DNA from: Pipra filicauda | Lineage: Eukaryota > Chordata > Aves > Passeriformes > Pipridae | Direction of reading: 5' to 3' | Length of the DNA: 64,000 bases | Assembly (NCBI RefSeq): GCF_003945595.2 | Contig: NW_024104617.1 | Coordinates: 136,095 to 200,094 of the forward strand | Part shown: one piece after another, positions 35,976 to 50,449 of the stretch | Layout: every line of letters starts with the position of its first letter | Position numbering within the stretch: position 1 is the stretch's first letter | The notes under the pieces: model-generated | What the model was told of the DNA's origin: nothing | The model's database searches: none | The model's input: only the letters and a program-made list of their open reading frames with translations | Program-made: the position numbers and the translations under genes

Positions 35976-38799
35976 CAGAAATTAATAGCAGAGTAGTTTT
36001 GGAAATTGCTCTTTACTACTCATCAGCTATTAGCTTTTGCCTCCCTCTCCCAGAAGATACTTCAGAGTGGCCTGTGTAAATGCTTCCATCTCATTTCATG
36101 GAAAAGTAAAAAAATATCATGCTACGTTACCTTCTGCAGTGGCCCACTGAGGTCATTTGGCTTCACCTTGAAACGCACTGGAGGTATCTAAATGGCAATT
36201 ACACATCTGAGAAACATATGGAATTGTTGTCTCTGACTATAACTATATACACTTAGGCACTTCAGGTAAAACTACAAGATTTCCATGTCAGCAGGTACAC
36301 TAGCAACAAACTTGGGACCAAGAGCTATGTAGACACAGACTGCAGTTTATATGCTTAGCTAACAGAAGGGACAGGGGTTTGATACGCTATTCTTTTCTTC
36401 CAGCAAAGGCAAAGTAAAAATTAATGTAATAAACTACATTTGATTGACATTCAGGCTGAAAATGAAAACATTCAAAAAAGAAGAAACTAAAACGTTACGG
36501 TATTCAGAAGCAGTAACTCACAATTGCACGTACTGCAAGCAGCTGAATGTGCACCTTATCTGGGGAACACTAGCTATACAGATCAGTTAACTTTATGATA
36601 TAACCCTTACTTTTATTGTTTCCTGATCTGGTGTTCAATTTTACAACCTTAATGCAAGTTACTTCATTAATAAAGCATTACTTACACAATTTGACCACAT
36701 TACTCAACCTTTACACAGGAACAAAGCTGTCAAAACAAGTAAAAGGCCAATGTCTAAGGGTATTGTTTTTGCACTTGGGAAATGAATTGAGCTTTCTTCC
36801 TCATCAGTTTTTCAAAATGCATCATTGAAAGCTATGTAACACAACAAGTTACTATCTTTACCCTCGCACCACATGTTCTTCAGGTTTCAGTAATATGGTT
36901 ACACTAAACAAGAGCTTTATGTTTTCATTAAATACGTTTAAAACTCAAGGCTGTGGTATTAGATGAAACAATTAGTACATGATCCAGTAAAAAGCTATTT
37001 GTTCCTGAAGAGTTTAAATACTTTATCTGGAAAAGTTAATGAAGTAATTATAGTGTTGTTATTAATGAAGATTAGAGATGGATTAAAATAGCATGCAGAA
37101 AATAAACCAGACAGTTAAATAGGCTTTCAGAACTGTGGAAACTTCTTAGGGTCCAGGGGAAAAAACCCCTCAGAATAACTCTACTAAGGATATTTGGAAA
37201 ACACTTAGTTTTAATACTGTAGAACTCCAGACAGCAGAAATTATCTACGTGTCAACATCAACACTGGGGATTGTGAGCACTGTGATGCTTAATGCTGACC
37301 ACCTGTGCTTGAAGCTTTATTTTTAAAGTCCTCTCAAGATGTCTTTAACTGCAACACCTTCCATATTAAGCATGTTTTGCTAATGATGGGCCTAGTAGAA
37401 ATGTTCCTTAGTATTTGAACTGACATGACAATCAGATTAGTTAAATTGGTTAATGACCTTATATTCAGGAGAAGGATGATGCTGTAAATGAAAGAGTTAT
37501 TGTTTGATTAAATTTTGTATTTCCTCCCATGTAATACTGCAGAAGACAGAAGAAAGCATTTAGCTAGAAAATCCTAAATGAGCCCATTCCAGAGCAGGAA
37601 TGGGCAGGAAAGGTAGTGCAGGACTGCGTGTTGTCTTTCTTGCCATGAGGGCAGCATAAAACTTATGGCTTGTTGACACACTTTCCCTAGCACTTTTGGA
37701 GGACTCACAGCTTGGCAACTGCATTTCTTCCCAGTGAATCCACTTCACCTGACTATAAAGGTGATGAAGTACCAAAAATTGGATCCCAGCCACAATAAGC
37801 TTTTCTGCAGTTTCTGGAAGAGAAACACTACTGTTTCTCAGACCCTCGGTAAGTGGGTCACCTGAGAGAGGTCACCCCATGATCGAGAGGGTTGACCACA
37901 CACATAGCTTAGGCACTTCAATTATGTTCTTTAAATTAGGAGCTATGACTGCTGGCCAAAGAGCATGTGAAAATGAGTTACATGACTAAGAAAATATTGA
38001 TCAAAATGTATAGTAAGCAGATTATTGTGACGCAAACAGCGCTATTTCTTGGTAGAACATACGGACTGGTTTGATCCTTAGTTTTAAATAGTTCATATTG
38101 AGGCAAAAACACTTTTTGAGACTCAATATGCGCATAAAAACCATCAAAACATAGAGAAAGACAGTAAAGGCCAGACAAAAAATTACATTCTGGGAGTTTG
38201 GAGTATTAAAAGGAAATGTGACATTTATTCTTTACAGATCTTTTTTTATGTAAAAAAACTGAAAGATTGGTCAACAGCAAGTTTTGTCATGGAGTTCCCA
38301 GAGCAGGGAAGGAAACCATTCTACAGTACATAGGGAGAAATGTGTGTATATTGCAAAACCAAATGTTTTTAATAAAAAGCAATCTGTCCCAGTCACTACT
38401 TATGGTACACAGTGAATTATTTTTGTTCCAAAACTTATTGAAAATAACTAGTTAAAATGCATTTTTAGACTTTGTGTCTGTGCAAATGAAAATCAGACAT
38501 AGTACTGGTATATAAAGAAGACATATTCAAAGAACTGTACTAAAGAGTAGGGAGGTAATAAATCATGTATCCACATGACAGCTGAGGCCTCACTTAGGAT
38601 ATCCTTTGACCTTCTCACTGTGAAGATGAGAGAGCAGCAAAGATGAAGAACATTAAGAAAGCTGCAAGATATAAGGAACAAGATGGAAAGGACATCTAGT
38701 TTAAACAAAATATGGAACTTTTAAGAAGTTTTTGAGAGAAATAAGATGAAAGAGAGAGACTTGATCATGGTTGGCTATAAAGAATGTTCACCTAAAACA
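35976..38799. other. AT-rich unique DNA, no gene seen
   Basis: Openings are all under 80 codons and unrecognised. The segment at about 38640-38799 might be the leading part of the decayed LINE fragment that follows, but the resemblance is too weak to call. Confidence 0.55.
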
Positions 38800-38965
38800 C
38801 AACAAATTTAGATTACATGTAAAGGCAAACCTCCAAATAAGAGTTATTCATCAATGGAGCAGTTTGCCAAGAGAAACTTCTGGGATACCAGAAGAGGAAA
38901 TACTTAAAGGGAGATTAGATAGTATACTCAAAATAGTGCAGCAGATAACGATGTAAAATATGTAA
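38800..38965 (+). repeat. Ancient LINE (CR1/L3-like) 3' fragment, sense on plus
   Basis: The plus strand resembles the end of an old CR1-type ORF2 in sense: 'aatttagattacatgtaaag', then 'tcatcaatggagcagtttgc', then 'aaagggagattagatag'. The translation of 38771-38956 contains HQWSSLPRE and LKGRLDSIL, which mirror the HxWNxLPxE and FKxRLD wording of CR1-type C-termini. The frame starts and ends by chance. It is not a host gene. Confidence 0.6.
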
Positions 38966-41900
38966 AAGACTGGAGTGGATAACTTCTTTCAGCTTATACT
39001 TTGGAGTCTTTGTTTAGGACTTTACATATAAAAATTCCCTTACAGTATTTGGCTTGCAACAGTAGGAAAGATCCAGTTCTGCAAGGTCCTAAGCATTTTA
39101 AAATTTCCTAGCTACGCAAGTAGCCGCTCTGAATTCAGTTTAACTTAGTTCATACTGTTATATACATATAATACAGAATACTCAAATGGTTACCCTCCCT
39201 AACTGTATGAAAATTATTTTAACTGTATCCAAAGGATTTTAACTGAAGACCAGCAGATGGGAGATAACATAGGAAAATTTTCATCTACTCTAGAGGAGTA
39301 GATTGTCCCCTGCTACCCAAGGCTTGCTGCTGAGTGGCATCTGAACTTCCTGAAACTGGAGTCTTCTTCCCAAGGGTTTTGCTACATTTACTCATAAACA
39401 CTCTTCTAATGTAGCTTTTAAATATTGCTAAATGGCAGCTTCAGGAGATCCACAGGAAAGAAAAGAGGGAGATTTTATCATGCCAGGCCACTCCAGATTA
39501 TTCTGCTGTTTTGACCCTCCCACACAACCAATCACAAATCCAAAGCAAAGGGAAACCATTGCCCTGCCAAGCTACTTGCTCTCTCAAACAGCATTTACCT
39601 GGTATAGCATGCTGGGGTGGGGAATTAAGCTTAAACTCACTGGTCAGGTCAGCTCAAGTATGTGTGTCACATGTAGCAGAAGAGCTCTGTGTGTGTGGAG
39701 GCCACCTTACCCTATAGCAGCATCTTCTGTGAGTCAGACTCCTATGCTAGGAAGCATCTCCCCAGATCTGTTATACAGCTGCCTTCTCTTCTGAACTATC
39801 GGCTGTTGCCGTATTCAAAATCAGCACTTCCAGGGCTCAGTTTAGCTGAGCTATTTTAGGCATCTGCTTTAGGAATTATGGCCTGTAAGTGCCTATTTTT
39901 CTCCAGGGACTATAAAGTGAATATTGATCATTGGCTCAGGCACTTTGTCAGCTGATTCCCACCTTCAGATATTTATTTTTCTGTAAAATTTTGCAACTCC
40001 TTACCAACTACTACAAGTAGTCCAACTGTAGGAAAATAACAGATCTGACACTGGAGGAATAGAACCAAATCATCAAATAACCTGTAGCCAGTGATCTCTA
40101 CTGCTAGAATCCCTGGAGCCAGCAGGAGATGCCATTATAGGCAATGAAGAAAGTTTAACTATTTGGTTCTTTTGACCAAATACAGTCATATTTGTGGATA
40201 GAGGCTGGCTGGTTATCTTACTTTTTAGCTTTTTTGTATTTTTTTTAACTTAGTTCAGGCATGCTATGACTCTTCTAACTCATTTTAGTAGAGAAAAGCA
40301 AAAAGCTAGAATTTTTTTCTTGTCTTTTTCAAGTCCCTCCTGAACAACACTGCACTCTAAGAAGCAGAAAACCAACAGGTCTGTGACTGTTGCTTCAGCT
40401 CCATAGTTTGACTGATTCTGAAAGGAATTAGAACTGCATGAATGATTAAAAATAATTTCTAAGTTAAAAAGTCTACAGAATCTTACACAAACATGTTGGC
40501 CCAACCCATGTTAATCACAGAGGTGGAAATTAATGCTTGTTTAATGGCAGATACAGAAAAAGAAGTTTAATTAAATCTAACTGTTAAGAAACTCGTAGTC
40601 TGTGAGCTGATCTACAGGTAGGAAAATGTAGTCACTGTCCTTGGGGTTCCATTATTCTGGCAAGAACATCTACTCTTATTTCTTTCCTATTTCCTCTATT
40701 GCTTAAACACCTCTTATTACTCTCTCTTCGAGTAATATTGAGGGTGTAATTGAAGGAAGAAGTGGACAAAATTGTTCAGCCCATTATGGAAAATGCTGCA
40801 GTACATTTTTTTTACAAATTTGGAAATGCTACCAGCTGTCTCTAAACATTGAATGTAGTACCACTTTTTTTTTAACAAGGGAGTTTTGAGTTTAAAACAG
40901 TGTCAGAATAAAAGGCTTTATGGAAGAAAAAAAAAATTTTATTTACTTTGGGAGCTCATAGGTTGGGGAAAATGGCAGAATTTTAAAGGAGTATGTGTTT
41001 TTTATAGCCTAGAGGTGCCAGAATAACTTAAAATGCTTAGAAACCCATGTGAGCAAGGCAAAGAAGGGAAGGCAACTTTCATTCCCTGAAAAAACCCCTA
41101 TTTCTTTCACCTTTCCATGTCAGAATATAAGCTTTCTTTATGCTTTGGCACCAAACTTGATTAAAAAAAAGCTAACAGGAAATGTTATTGCTTGAAACAT
41201 ACACTCCAAAGAGAAGCATCAGAATTTACATAAAAAGTTTTAAATACTTATTTCATTTTTACATAAAAAAAATAATTCTGCTGTTGAAGTAGTTAAATGT
41301 ACTTTAGGTATCGCACTAAAAAATGAAAATCAGTAAAATTTGCCCTTCTTTAAGAAGCCATGTTTCAATGGCCTGTCTCCTCCTATTTGGAAGGCAGGTG
41401 CTTGAAGGTGACTTGCACTTGAAAAAAGGAAAAAACATACGCCTTCATTCTTCATTTATATGGTGTTGAAAGTCCGAAATAGGAAGGACAGCAATAGAGA
41501 ATACTATGACCTTATCATCTGTCACACGTTTAGCAGAAGCGTGCTAGATCAGTACCTATAATGGTAGATTTATATATGAAACTTTACTCTTTGAGGTCAT
41601 TCAGTAATGAAGTTTCTTAGTGAATCAACAGCCCAAGTGCAATGTTTGATGATACTGTGATATTGGAAACACAATATTTTAGAGTAGATAGGGATTCAAA
41701 GTTTTAGCTGTTTATGTTTATTGAGCGCTACTACTTATAATTATTTCATAAGGTTTGATGAGTTACCTCATCTGAAGTTCCAGTTCACTTAAATCCACTC
41801 CATGCATGAGATTTTCCTTGGATCTTCAAACATCCCAATCACCTTCCAGTTCTTTACTTGAGCAACTGTATGTAATGGCCATGTCCAATAAAATCCACAG

Positions 41901-44900
41901 TAGACTTCTGAACAGTAAAAATCACCAGGAGAGTCACTCAACAATATTTGAAAATGTGATCTTGTGTCAGGATTATTCAAAAAATTGTGCTTTAGTCAAC
42001 GTTCAAAGCACAAGAAAACTTTGCACCTTTACTATGCTCCCTCACAGGTCTGTACATCTTCAACACTTCTAAGAAGGAATGCCCAATCCCCTTCTTCTCT
42101 TCAATTCCTTTCCCAGTACAAAGAGTTGTGAAGTATCCAGCTGACAAAATGCAACTGCTTTCTCCTGATCAGCTTCAGTACAACAGCAACTAATGGTGTC
42201 TTCCATCATCAGCTGGAACTGCTCTTCGTCTGCATGGGTGGGGATATGTATATGGGCTTAAACTTCTTACTGATACAAGACTGAAAGGCAGCTCCTTACC
42301 CTTGTCTTTTTATATATCTGCAGCATATTTCTGTTTTGCCAGCAACAGGAACAATCAATCACCCATTACTACTGCGTGGGAGAGCTGGTAGATGGGGTGA
42401 CCCCAGCTGTTTGTTTGTTGACAGGTTGCTAAACTGTTTGGAAAGGAGGTTATACTGCTGACATTCGCTTAACCTCTGCAGGGTTCAGCTGGCACATATA
42501 TGATACCTTATGGTTTTCTGTACTGCCTGAAAAAAAAACCACCTCTAAAATGAAACAAATTAGCAGAGGAGCACTTTTTTTGCTGTCTACAGCAGCAATC
42601 GGGAAACTCTGCACTAGAGCAACAGACTTCATGATGGCTTTTTTTTGAAAGTTATTTGGAATAACCTGAAAACTCTTTCCCATATTCATCTTATTTACAA
42701 AAAGTTATGTACATATTAAGTGGTTGCTTGGCTCAACCCATCTTGTCATATTTGCTCCCAGGGTATGGAAGTAACAGACTGTTTGGCTCAAGGACCATTC
42801 AGGCTCAAGGTTTATTCCTGGACTATGCCTTCAGGAAGGCTGGGAGAAGGCAGAACTTTCTCTGCTTTCAGAGAATGGTGGTGCTAACATGCAGGAAAAA
42901 GAAGAGTGTTACATACTGTTCTGTAGTTACTCATGTAAAGAAGACAGCTTGTATTTACTTCTCCTGTTAAAACCCAGGGGAGACCATTCAGGTGGTAAAC
43001 TGTGACCTCTATAATCATCCACAGTGCACAATTCCCTGAGGTCCATGTGTTCCTGCAGTAGGTTGTGCATATATTTACAAACTGTTTTTCTGATTTTTTC
43101 CCTTTCTTGGGTTCCTGAAGTATGAGATATTTGATAGATGTGACAGGCCAGCTCATTCACATGACAGTAAGGTGCCCCCAGCATGCACAATACTAGGGTT
43201 TTAAGACATGAGTGACAGTTAGATGTTAGTAAATAGATAACAGAGCTAATAATGTTCTGCTTCCTTTGTTTGGGCCAATAAAGGCTTTAGAGCTGTTAGG
43301 AATTTATCTTTTTTTTTTTTTATTATTTATTCTTTCTGGTTTCTGTGGTATGAAGTATGTATCCCTTGGAATTCTTCTTTAGAAACATGTCAGCTTGAGG
43401 TTTCTTCTATTTCCAGCAAACAAGAAGATAATTGAAACCCTTCCTGAGTTACAGCTTTGTTTCCTGCTGGAGGGACTGACAGATCCAGCAAAGCACAGAG
43501 AACACTGAAAATGTGAAAAAGCATTTACTGGGTTTGCTGTCTTATTCCCATTATACTTTTAACATATACAACATTTCCCTGGACCAGACTACAGGTCTAA
43601 AAGGCAAAGAGCAAAAGATACTTGAAAAACAGACAGGAGCAGAAACTTCTTTATTTTTCTGTAGCCAGTGAAAGTGCCAAATCCATCAGTCTACAACACA
43701 GCATGCCAGCCTGGATGCTGAGGAATAAGGAGGGATGCAGATCCAGTGGCCATTCACCACCTGGTTTCTCTGCCAAAAGTCGTTACAGCCACCTGCCAGT
43801 TGTAGCAGCAGGTTTGTTTGTGCCAGGAACACCTGCCTGGGATGAGTGGTGCAGATATCCCCACTGTGGGAATTTACTGGCTTTCCAGCTGCTGCTCTTA
43901 GAAACTGGGGTCTTTTCTGCTTAGTCCGTTTATGATGGGACCTTCATTTCACAGTGTATCTGCGATGAACCTTAGCCCATGACCAGGGGGACATAATGTA
44001 AAGCCCATCTGTGAGACGTGCTAACTCCAGAAATCTGATATGGCTGTAGGGTATAATGGTTTTTTGTCTGACATGATGGGGTTCTAAGAGACACTCAGAC
44101 TTGGTGCTGGTAGCAACTAGAGTTAGCTGGGGATTTTTTTTTCTTAATTACAAATGAAAAAGTGTATATTCCTTAGAATCAAACAACTTCCACTGGGGAA
44201 AAAAATATATTAGAAAGTGTTCACCAGACTCCAGACAGACTCTTCTATCAAAGGAAAAAGCCAGCCGCTGAGTAGGGAACACAGACCTATCAAGTCTGTA
44301 TCCATGTTATGCCCATTGCACACTCCTCTGAAAAGGAATCTGTTGGCAAGCAGCAGCACAAATTTGCTGCCCCTTGGGGTGTCAAGCACAGAGCAGGGCA
44401 GACAGAACAGCAGTACTGTGCTGAACAGGCATGGGACTCTGTGGGAGTTGGCATTGTATGGCTGAGTTCAGTGAGGAGCTTCCACGGGCTGGCCTTGGAT
44501 GTGGTAAATGCCTCCTACCTGATCAGACATGAGGATTGGATGTGGGACCTCAAACCTTATTATAGAAATTCTAGATTTGAGTTCTCTACCAAATTCATAC
44601 CCATGTTATCCTAAATATGGGTAAGATTTCCCTAAGATTGCAACATACAAAATACTGTTCACCATATTTTTACATGATGGTTAAAGTGCACTTTTTGTTC
44701 CCATTTTCATGTTGAAAAAGAAAGTTCATCTGAGCATCAGATTCTTTCTGTATTACATTGGAGTTACATTCACATATGCACGCACAAGTAAAGCATTATT
44801 ACTTATTTTTTTAAGCTGTATTGAGTTCCTTGTAAAATGGCTCAAAATTTTTTAATACTTCTTTTAGTTTATCAAAGAGAAATTCTCATAAAATGAAAAC

Positions 44901-46889
44901 AAGGAAAAAGAATATTGTCAATTCACTTGGATTTTTTTACAGTAAAAGAGATTGTACTCTGCTATGAGCTAGGAAGAAAAGAGATATAGCTTTCATAGTC
45001 TCAGACTAAACACTGAGTCCATGCGTGTCTTTTTGGCTTCTGTTTAAAAAGACTAATTGATTGGATGAGAAAATGGAAAGAAAAGATTTCATAGTTTAAC
45101 AGCCTCAGATGACTGTAAAAACAACTACTGCCTTTTGATTACAAACATAGGAATAGCATTTCCTAAATGTATTTTCTTTTTAGCATAAGTTGTGTTATTA
45201 AATCACAGCCTAATGTATAGAGATGTAAGTGGACAATATACTAGGAGCAAAATTGAAAAAGTAACATAAAAAGTAAAAGGGAGACAGGCCTGCACAAAAT
45301 TTATATCCTTGAAAATGTATTCCAAATAGGAAAATAGTTGGAGCTGTTATGTGACAGTAATGAAGCACTGTATTGGGTGGTAGAAGTAGAGAAGGGAAGC
45401 ATCAGCGATTTCTAAGAAACTTTTTGCTCTCAGTGTCTGAACACTTATGAAGCCAGGAAAAAATCTGCAGGAATCACTCAGCTACTAATGTGCAAGTTAT
45501 ACCTGTCCACAAAAGAAGCAAGACAGAGTGTTCTGTGTGATGTGCAAATGTGGAAGCATCATTTCTGTATTTTAGAATTACAGACCAATAATCACAGACA
45601 TTATTAGAGTGAGCTGAGAGATGAAATAGGCCTTGGCACCAGTTGCTGCAGTCTCAGGACTAGGATTTCATTCTCATGGTTGGTCTTTGTAGTCCAGTTT
45701 TTAGTCCTGTGGGATCACACATTTGGTACATAGGAAGCAGATCTCTTGGGGATTTCTTGGGAATCTCTACCTTTAGCCAAGACAGGTCAGATGTGCAAGG
45801 TGTGCATCAAGCAACAGCAAGCTGAACTTCTCAGTTATCAGGCTTTTTTGGTGGATTCTGCAATCCGTGTTGAGTTTGATAATATCATAACTGCTTCATA
45901 TCTGCATGCAGGTTAACTAGTTATTTGTGCTGAAACAGCTTAAGGTGACAAGCTGTCATAGTTGTGACTTCAATACATACTGTTGCTGGCCAATGCTTTG
46001 AAGCATCACCTTCTTTATAGCCCTGGTACTTCACAGGTCACACTTTAAACATACATCGGGTAGATAATACATCATCCTACATGTACCCTTCAAAAAGCAT
46101 CCATGTTCCCATAAAGTGCAACTGCAGAATCCTGGTCTCCCACCAGCACAATAGCCTGGGATGTAATATTAGAGCTTAATTTGTTTTACATGTGGAAGAC
46201 TTTATGAATGTACTACACATATTTACATCCTGTGGCTGGATTTTATGGAAAGACTGCAGGACTAGATGATAAAAATTATAATGCAATTCCTGAGCAATTC
46301 ACTGTAGACTGAATGTTGGAAAAAGCTCTTTGCACAAACAAGAGCACAAATAATGCTCATAGAGTGACAATAGAGGCATGGAAATCATATACAAACAAAA
46401 GACAAAGCTACTGTTACCTAAAAGATTCAGGAGAAAAAAAACTCCAGGGCAATTTAGATAGGAGGTAAGATAGGGGAAGGGTTTAATGTAGCCTCTTGGG
46501 CTCTGGGAAATACAAAATCATGCATGTGTCCACTGCTACATGTTATAATTTTATAATGATGTTCAGCCAATCCTGGTTCGTTCCACCCCCACCCTGCCCC
46601 TTGGTAATTGAGTCTGAGGTCATTTTGGGACCCTTTCTTCCTCATTTTCTTCTTCCTCACAGCACGTAAAGTCCTTGGAGGCTGTCCAAAGTTCTAAGCT
46701 TGAACGTTGCTTTGACTGGATTATATCTAATTGTCCAGGCCAGGGTGCAAATGTTCTTAAACAGAATGAAGACCTACCTTGAAAAAATACTAAATATTCT
46801 ACTGGAATTTAGGGGGATTGATATGGAATTGGGGTAATAGGGTTGGGTATATGTGTAACTACTATGCTAAAGGGTAAGGGATATAATAC
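38966..46889. other. Mostly AT-rich unique DNA, no gene seen
   Basis: Plus-strand openings at 39432-39794 (120 codons), 43622-43924 (100 codons) and 44309-44614 (101 codons) lie in GC-richer patches. None has a domain that I recognise or a splice context that I trust. The last ends in a stretch containing RHEDWMWDLKPYYRNSRFEF that looks protein-like but is unidentified. A poly-T tract lies at about 43308-43321. Confidence 0.5.
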
Positions 46890-47250
46890 AGCTACTTCTA
46901 CAACTTGCATTTACTACATAACTACTTCTACAAGGACTCTCTGAAGCAACATCTCAGCCTTGGCTGCACTGATCTCCATTGCTGGTCTACTCCGGCCTCC
47001 AATCGGGAGGCCTGGAGACCACTATCTATAAGGCTGCTGCTTCCTTTGAGAACACATGCACGATCACCATCGAAGAGAAAAGACAACACAGAAAGAACCG
47101 TGTCTTGCTGATACCATCCAAGGAGTCTTTCTGCTGAGCCTTTTGCAACCGGACGTGTCTCTCCCGCACTGGCCTCTTTAGCCACCAGCGTGCCTGTAGC
47201 AAATGTGGGTAGAGCCCTTCCCAAATCTTCGTTCGCGAAGCCCAACCATG
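46890..47250. repeat. Unclassified CpG-bearing patch, possible retroelement fragment
   Basis: The 12-base phrase ctacttctacaa occurs at 46892-46903 and again at 46922-46933 (30-base spacing). It is followed by about 300 bases with unusual CpG content for this neighbourhood (for example 'tcttcgttcgcgaagccc' near 47227). The minus strand is open for 105 codons (47245-46928), containing LPTFATGTLVAKEASAGE and LLGWYQQDTVLSVLSFLF, with no family that I can name. It could be a retroelement or LTR piece, a conserved exon, or a chance opening. I favour a mobile-element fragment because of the abrupt change in composition. Confidence 0.35.
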
Positions 47251-50200
47251 ACTTCTAAAACTTATTTAAATTAAGGAATTTTAAAACATCAAAAACTCCA
47301 AGGCAACACTACCTATGTCAAGTCACGGGAAGAGAAACACTACTTTTTATTATGAAAAACAAGGGTCATTTCAACATGCTGTGCATTAGGCACAGAACAC
47401 TATCATTTAGATGCCACTAAAAAAAGCTGTTTCCATCACTTGTTCACCTTCACTGCACCTCTTTGCCCACTGCCTTATCACTTTTAAGTCCAGGAATGAA
47501 GTCTCGTAAAATAGAACAGACACTATCTCAGACTACAGTGCACGAAACAGTTTCATGGTACCTGCATAGAGAGTCACTGGTATCTGTGGGATACATGAAC
47601 ACAAACATGCTGTTCCCCTAGTCACCCATCAGGTAGAGCTGGTTAGAGGTCTTCAAACCTGTTAATGGTAGTACTTCCTAACTGTCCACTTGTTCATACT
47701 TTATTTTCTCCCCTAAATTACTTCACAGACTACACATCTGTTATTGGAATTTACACCTTGGTGGAAAGCACACCAGCGGAGGTGAGAAGTCATTTATTTA
47801 CACTTGCTTCCCACTGCAATCAAACTGCTCTTCCTCATTATTTCTCAACCTTCTCCTCTTTTTTCCTGGCTTCATTTTCTGCTTGTCTCACCTGTTTAGA
47901 CAAGGAAGGAAAAAGACTACAACCAGATAATTAGATTTAAATTTTCTCTATCCCATTCAGTGTTGCAAGTGGCTGAAGAAAGGACCTTTCTCTGGGGCTC
48001 AGCTGTGTTTATTTTTCACTGCCTGTGGCAGTAGTAACATTATCCCTCAGATCTGTTTATTTTACACCTCCCTGACTGCCCTGGGAGTGCCCCTGCCAGT
48101 CATGGCTAGAACGATGCTTGGCTTCTTCGGGAGAATATCAGAATGATTATGGGTGGTGGGGCAACGGAAGATAACCAAACCTCCAAAGATCACAGGTGAA
48201 GCTCCAGGTAGCAGCTCAGAGAGGGACTGGATGATATGAAGTCCTGCTCCTCTTCTGCAGCTACTGCCCTTCCTCTTACTGCTTTTCACAGCTAGAGGAC
48301 CCAAGTTCTCCACACTGCCCATACACATTAAAAACAAACTCTGCACCACATTTGAATTCCTCGTGTCTCCATGAGGCAATTATTCAAGTGTTTTTGAAGT
48401 GCTTCAGGTGGATCAATGCTTTATTCCAAAAAGGAAAAGGAATGTGCAATGACACATGTGCAATGGCAAGCAAAAGAGGTATATTGCTATTCAAAGTTTT
48501 GTTTTGTTTTCCAGGAGACTTCATTCACTTTATATACTTCTAATGAATCTTAGAGATGTTAACAGAAACATCCCTGGCCTTGCAACAGCATCCATCTCTC
48601 AGCAGACCAGATATGTCTTTTCACTTGGAGTATGTGGCTCTCACTGCCATTTTCAGAGTGTCACTGCTGCCAGTCTCTGGGCTTGTAAGCATCACTCTGA
48701 TTTTGCCTGTCTCCATATTTTCATTGTTACTTGTGCAAAGCATTACTGCAAGTTGTTCCTCTCATACAGAACACCATGAATAGGTCTTAGTAATGCTGGA
48801 TTAAACTTTTCAACAAATGTAAATTGTAACCTTCCGGTACATGAGCAGAAGTCAGTTGTAGTGTTAGTCAGGTTTTCCTCATGGACATCTCTTAAAATGT
48901 GTATTTAAGCTAAGTTGGTATTTGTTTCACATGGTTTTGGGATGGGAGTTTTCATCCGATACCTTCCAGGTTTGCACCATATACTAATTCACTTGGACTA
49001 CATTTGCTCTGGGGAGTCAAACCATCAATTTTTCATTCTTGTCCTTCTGACTGAGTGATTTGCCAGATGTAACAAGGAGAACCCAGAAGTGTATAACTGA
49101 AAGAAAAATAGATGATCCATTTCTGGTTTAATCTCTCTATTATTCTGAAATATTTCAATCGTGGCATAAACCACATGAGAAACCACTCCATTTCTATGTG
49201 CGGAGCTTCTATGCCATCCTTAACAATGTCTACAATAGCTTTCATCCCTTGGAAGCTGCCTTTCACTGGGGAAATAAAACTACCCACCTCAAGAGGAATA
49301 GGTGTGCAAAAAGGGATCAGATGAGAAAGAAAACCACAGGTTTGGAAATCCCATATGTAAGGAAGGAGAGCAGCAGCAAATCATGACAATGACAAGAAGG
49401 ATTACAAAACCAAATTCGAGTAGTGACTGAGGTTTTTCAAGGCCCTGATCCAACACAGGTCTACAGCACTGCCACGAAGAAGCAGTGCCTCTCTTGTCCT
49501 TATCTGGAAGCAGATGGCCTTGCAGTGGGATGAGTCAGGGAACCCTTTGAACCGGAAGACAACTTTCCCATATGAATTTGCTTTAGAAAGAACAGTTCCT
49601 TGACTTGCCCTCCCACTTGTGCAGTACATGTGCTGGTGCCAACAAAAAGTGTGGAGTGGAAACAAGGACTGTGTAATCTCCTTTTGATATCTGTATTGAT
49701 TTATCTGGTACAAAACAAGTAATTGGCCTGAAATTTTTGAAATTCCTTCTGTTCTTTGTAAAATTTGATACCAGACAGAGACAGCAGATAAACATACACA
49801 TGATTACAGATATACACACACAAAATTATATTAAGATTATAGACCCCGACAATCCCAAATATCCTAATTTTATAAAACCTCATCCCTAACTCATACTAAT
49901 CCTGAAAAATAAGTACCAACTTTCAGCTCGAGATTTCTTTTTCTCCCATTCAGCTTTTACACCAACTGTAATCTCTGTAGACTTAGTTTCCCATAATGAA
50001 TTTTATGTGATATGAAACTTTTGTGTTCTTCTGCTTTTCCTTAGGCTTAGCGTCAGTAAATAAACTGCAACTAACAGTGAAGATCTAACTTAAGACCTTG
50101 AAATATTGCTTTCATACTCTGTTCATAGAGATGATTCTGAAGTCAACAGCAAATCTGAATCTTACTTGTGGCACCCACTTCTACTGATTTGTAATCACAC

Positions 50201-50449
50201 TTGCAGGAGAACTGGGCAAGTAGAGAGACACGACAGTATGGAGCACCAGCCAGGCAGGGATACTGACTTGGGTGCCAGAAGCAGTGTCAGGGTGTAATTC
50301 ATCTCAGACAAACTAGCATGCCAACAAAGAGAACTGTGTGGCACAGGAGCAGCACTGCATCCCAAGACTGTGCAGCTTCTTGTGTAAGACTTTGTGGGCA
50401 GAAACCCTGACATCTAAGGTCAGCTTAAGACACAGAGATTTCTTAGCTT
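47251..50449. other. AT-rich unique DNA, no gene seen
   Basis: Overlapping openings on both strands at about 48060-48380, 48456-48780 and 49033-49713 are 75-107 codons long. None shows a recognised domain. The minus frame at 49033-49287 has a run (GSFQGMKAIVDIVKDGIEA) that looks protein-like, but no relative comes to mind. Confidence 0.5.
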
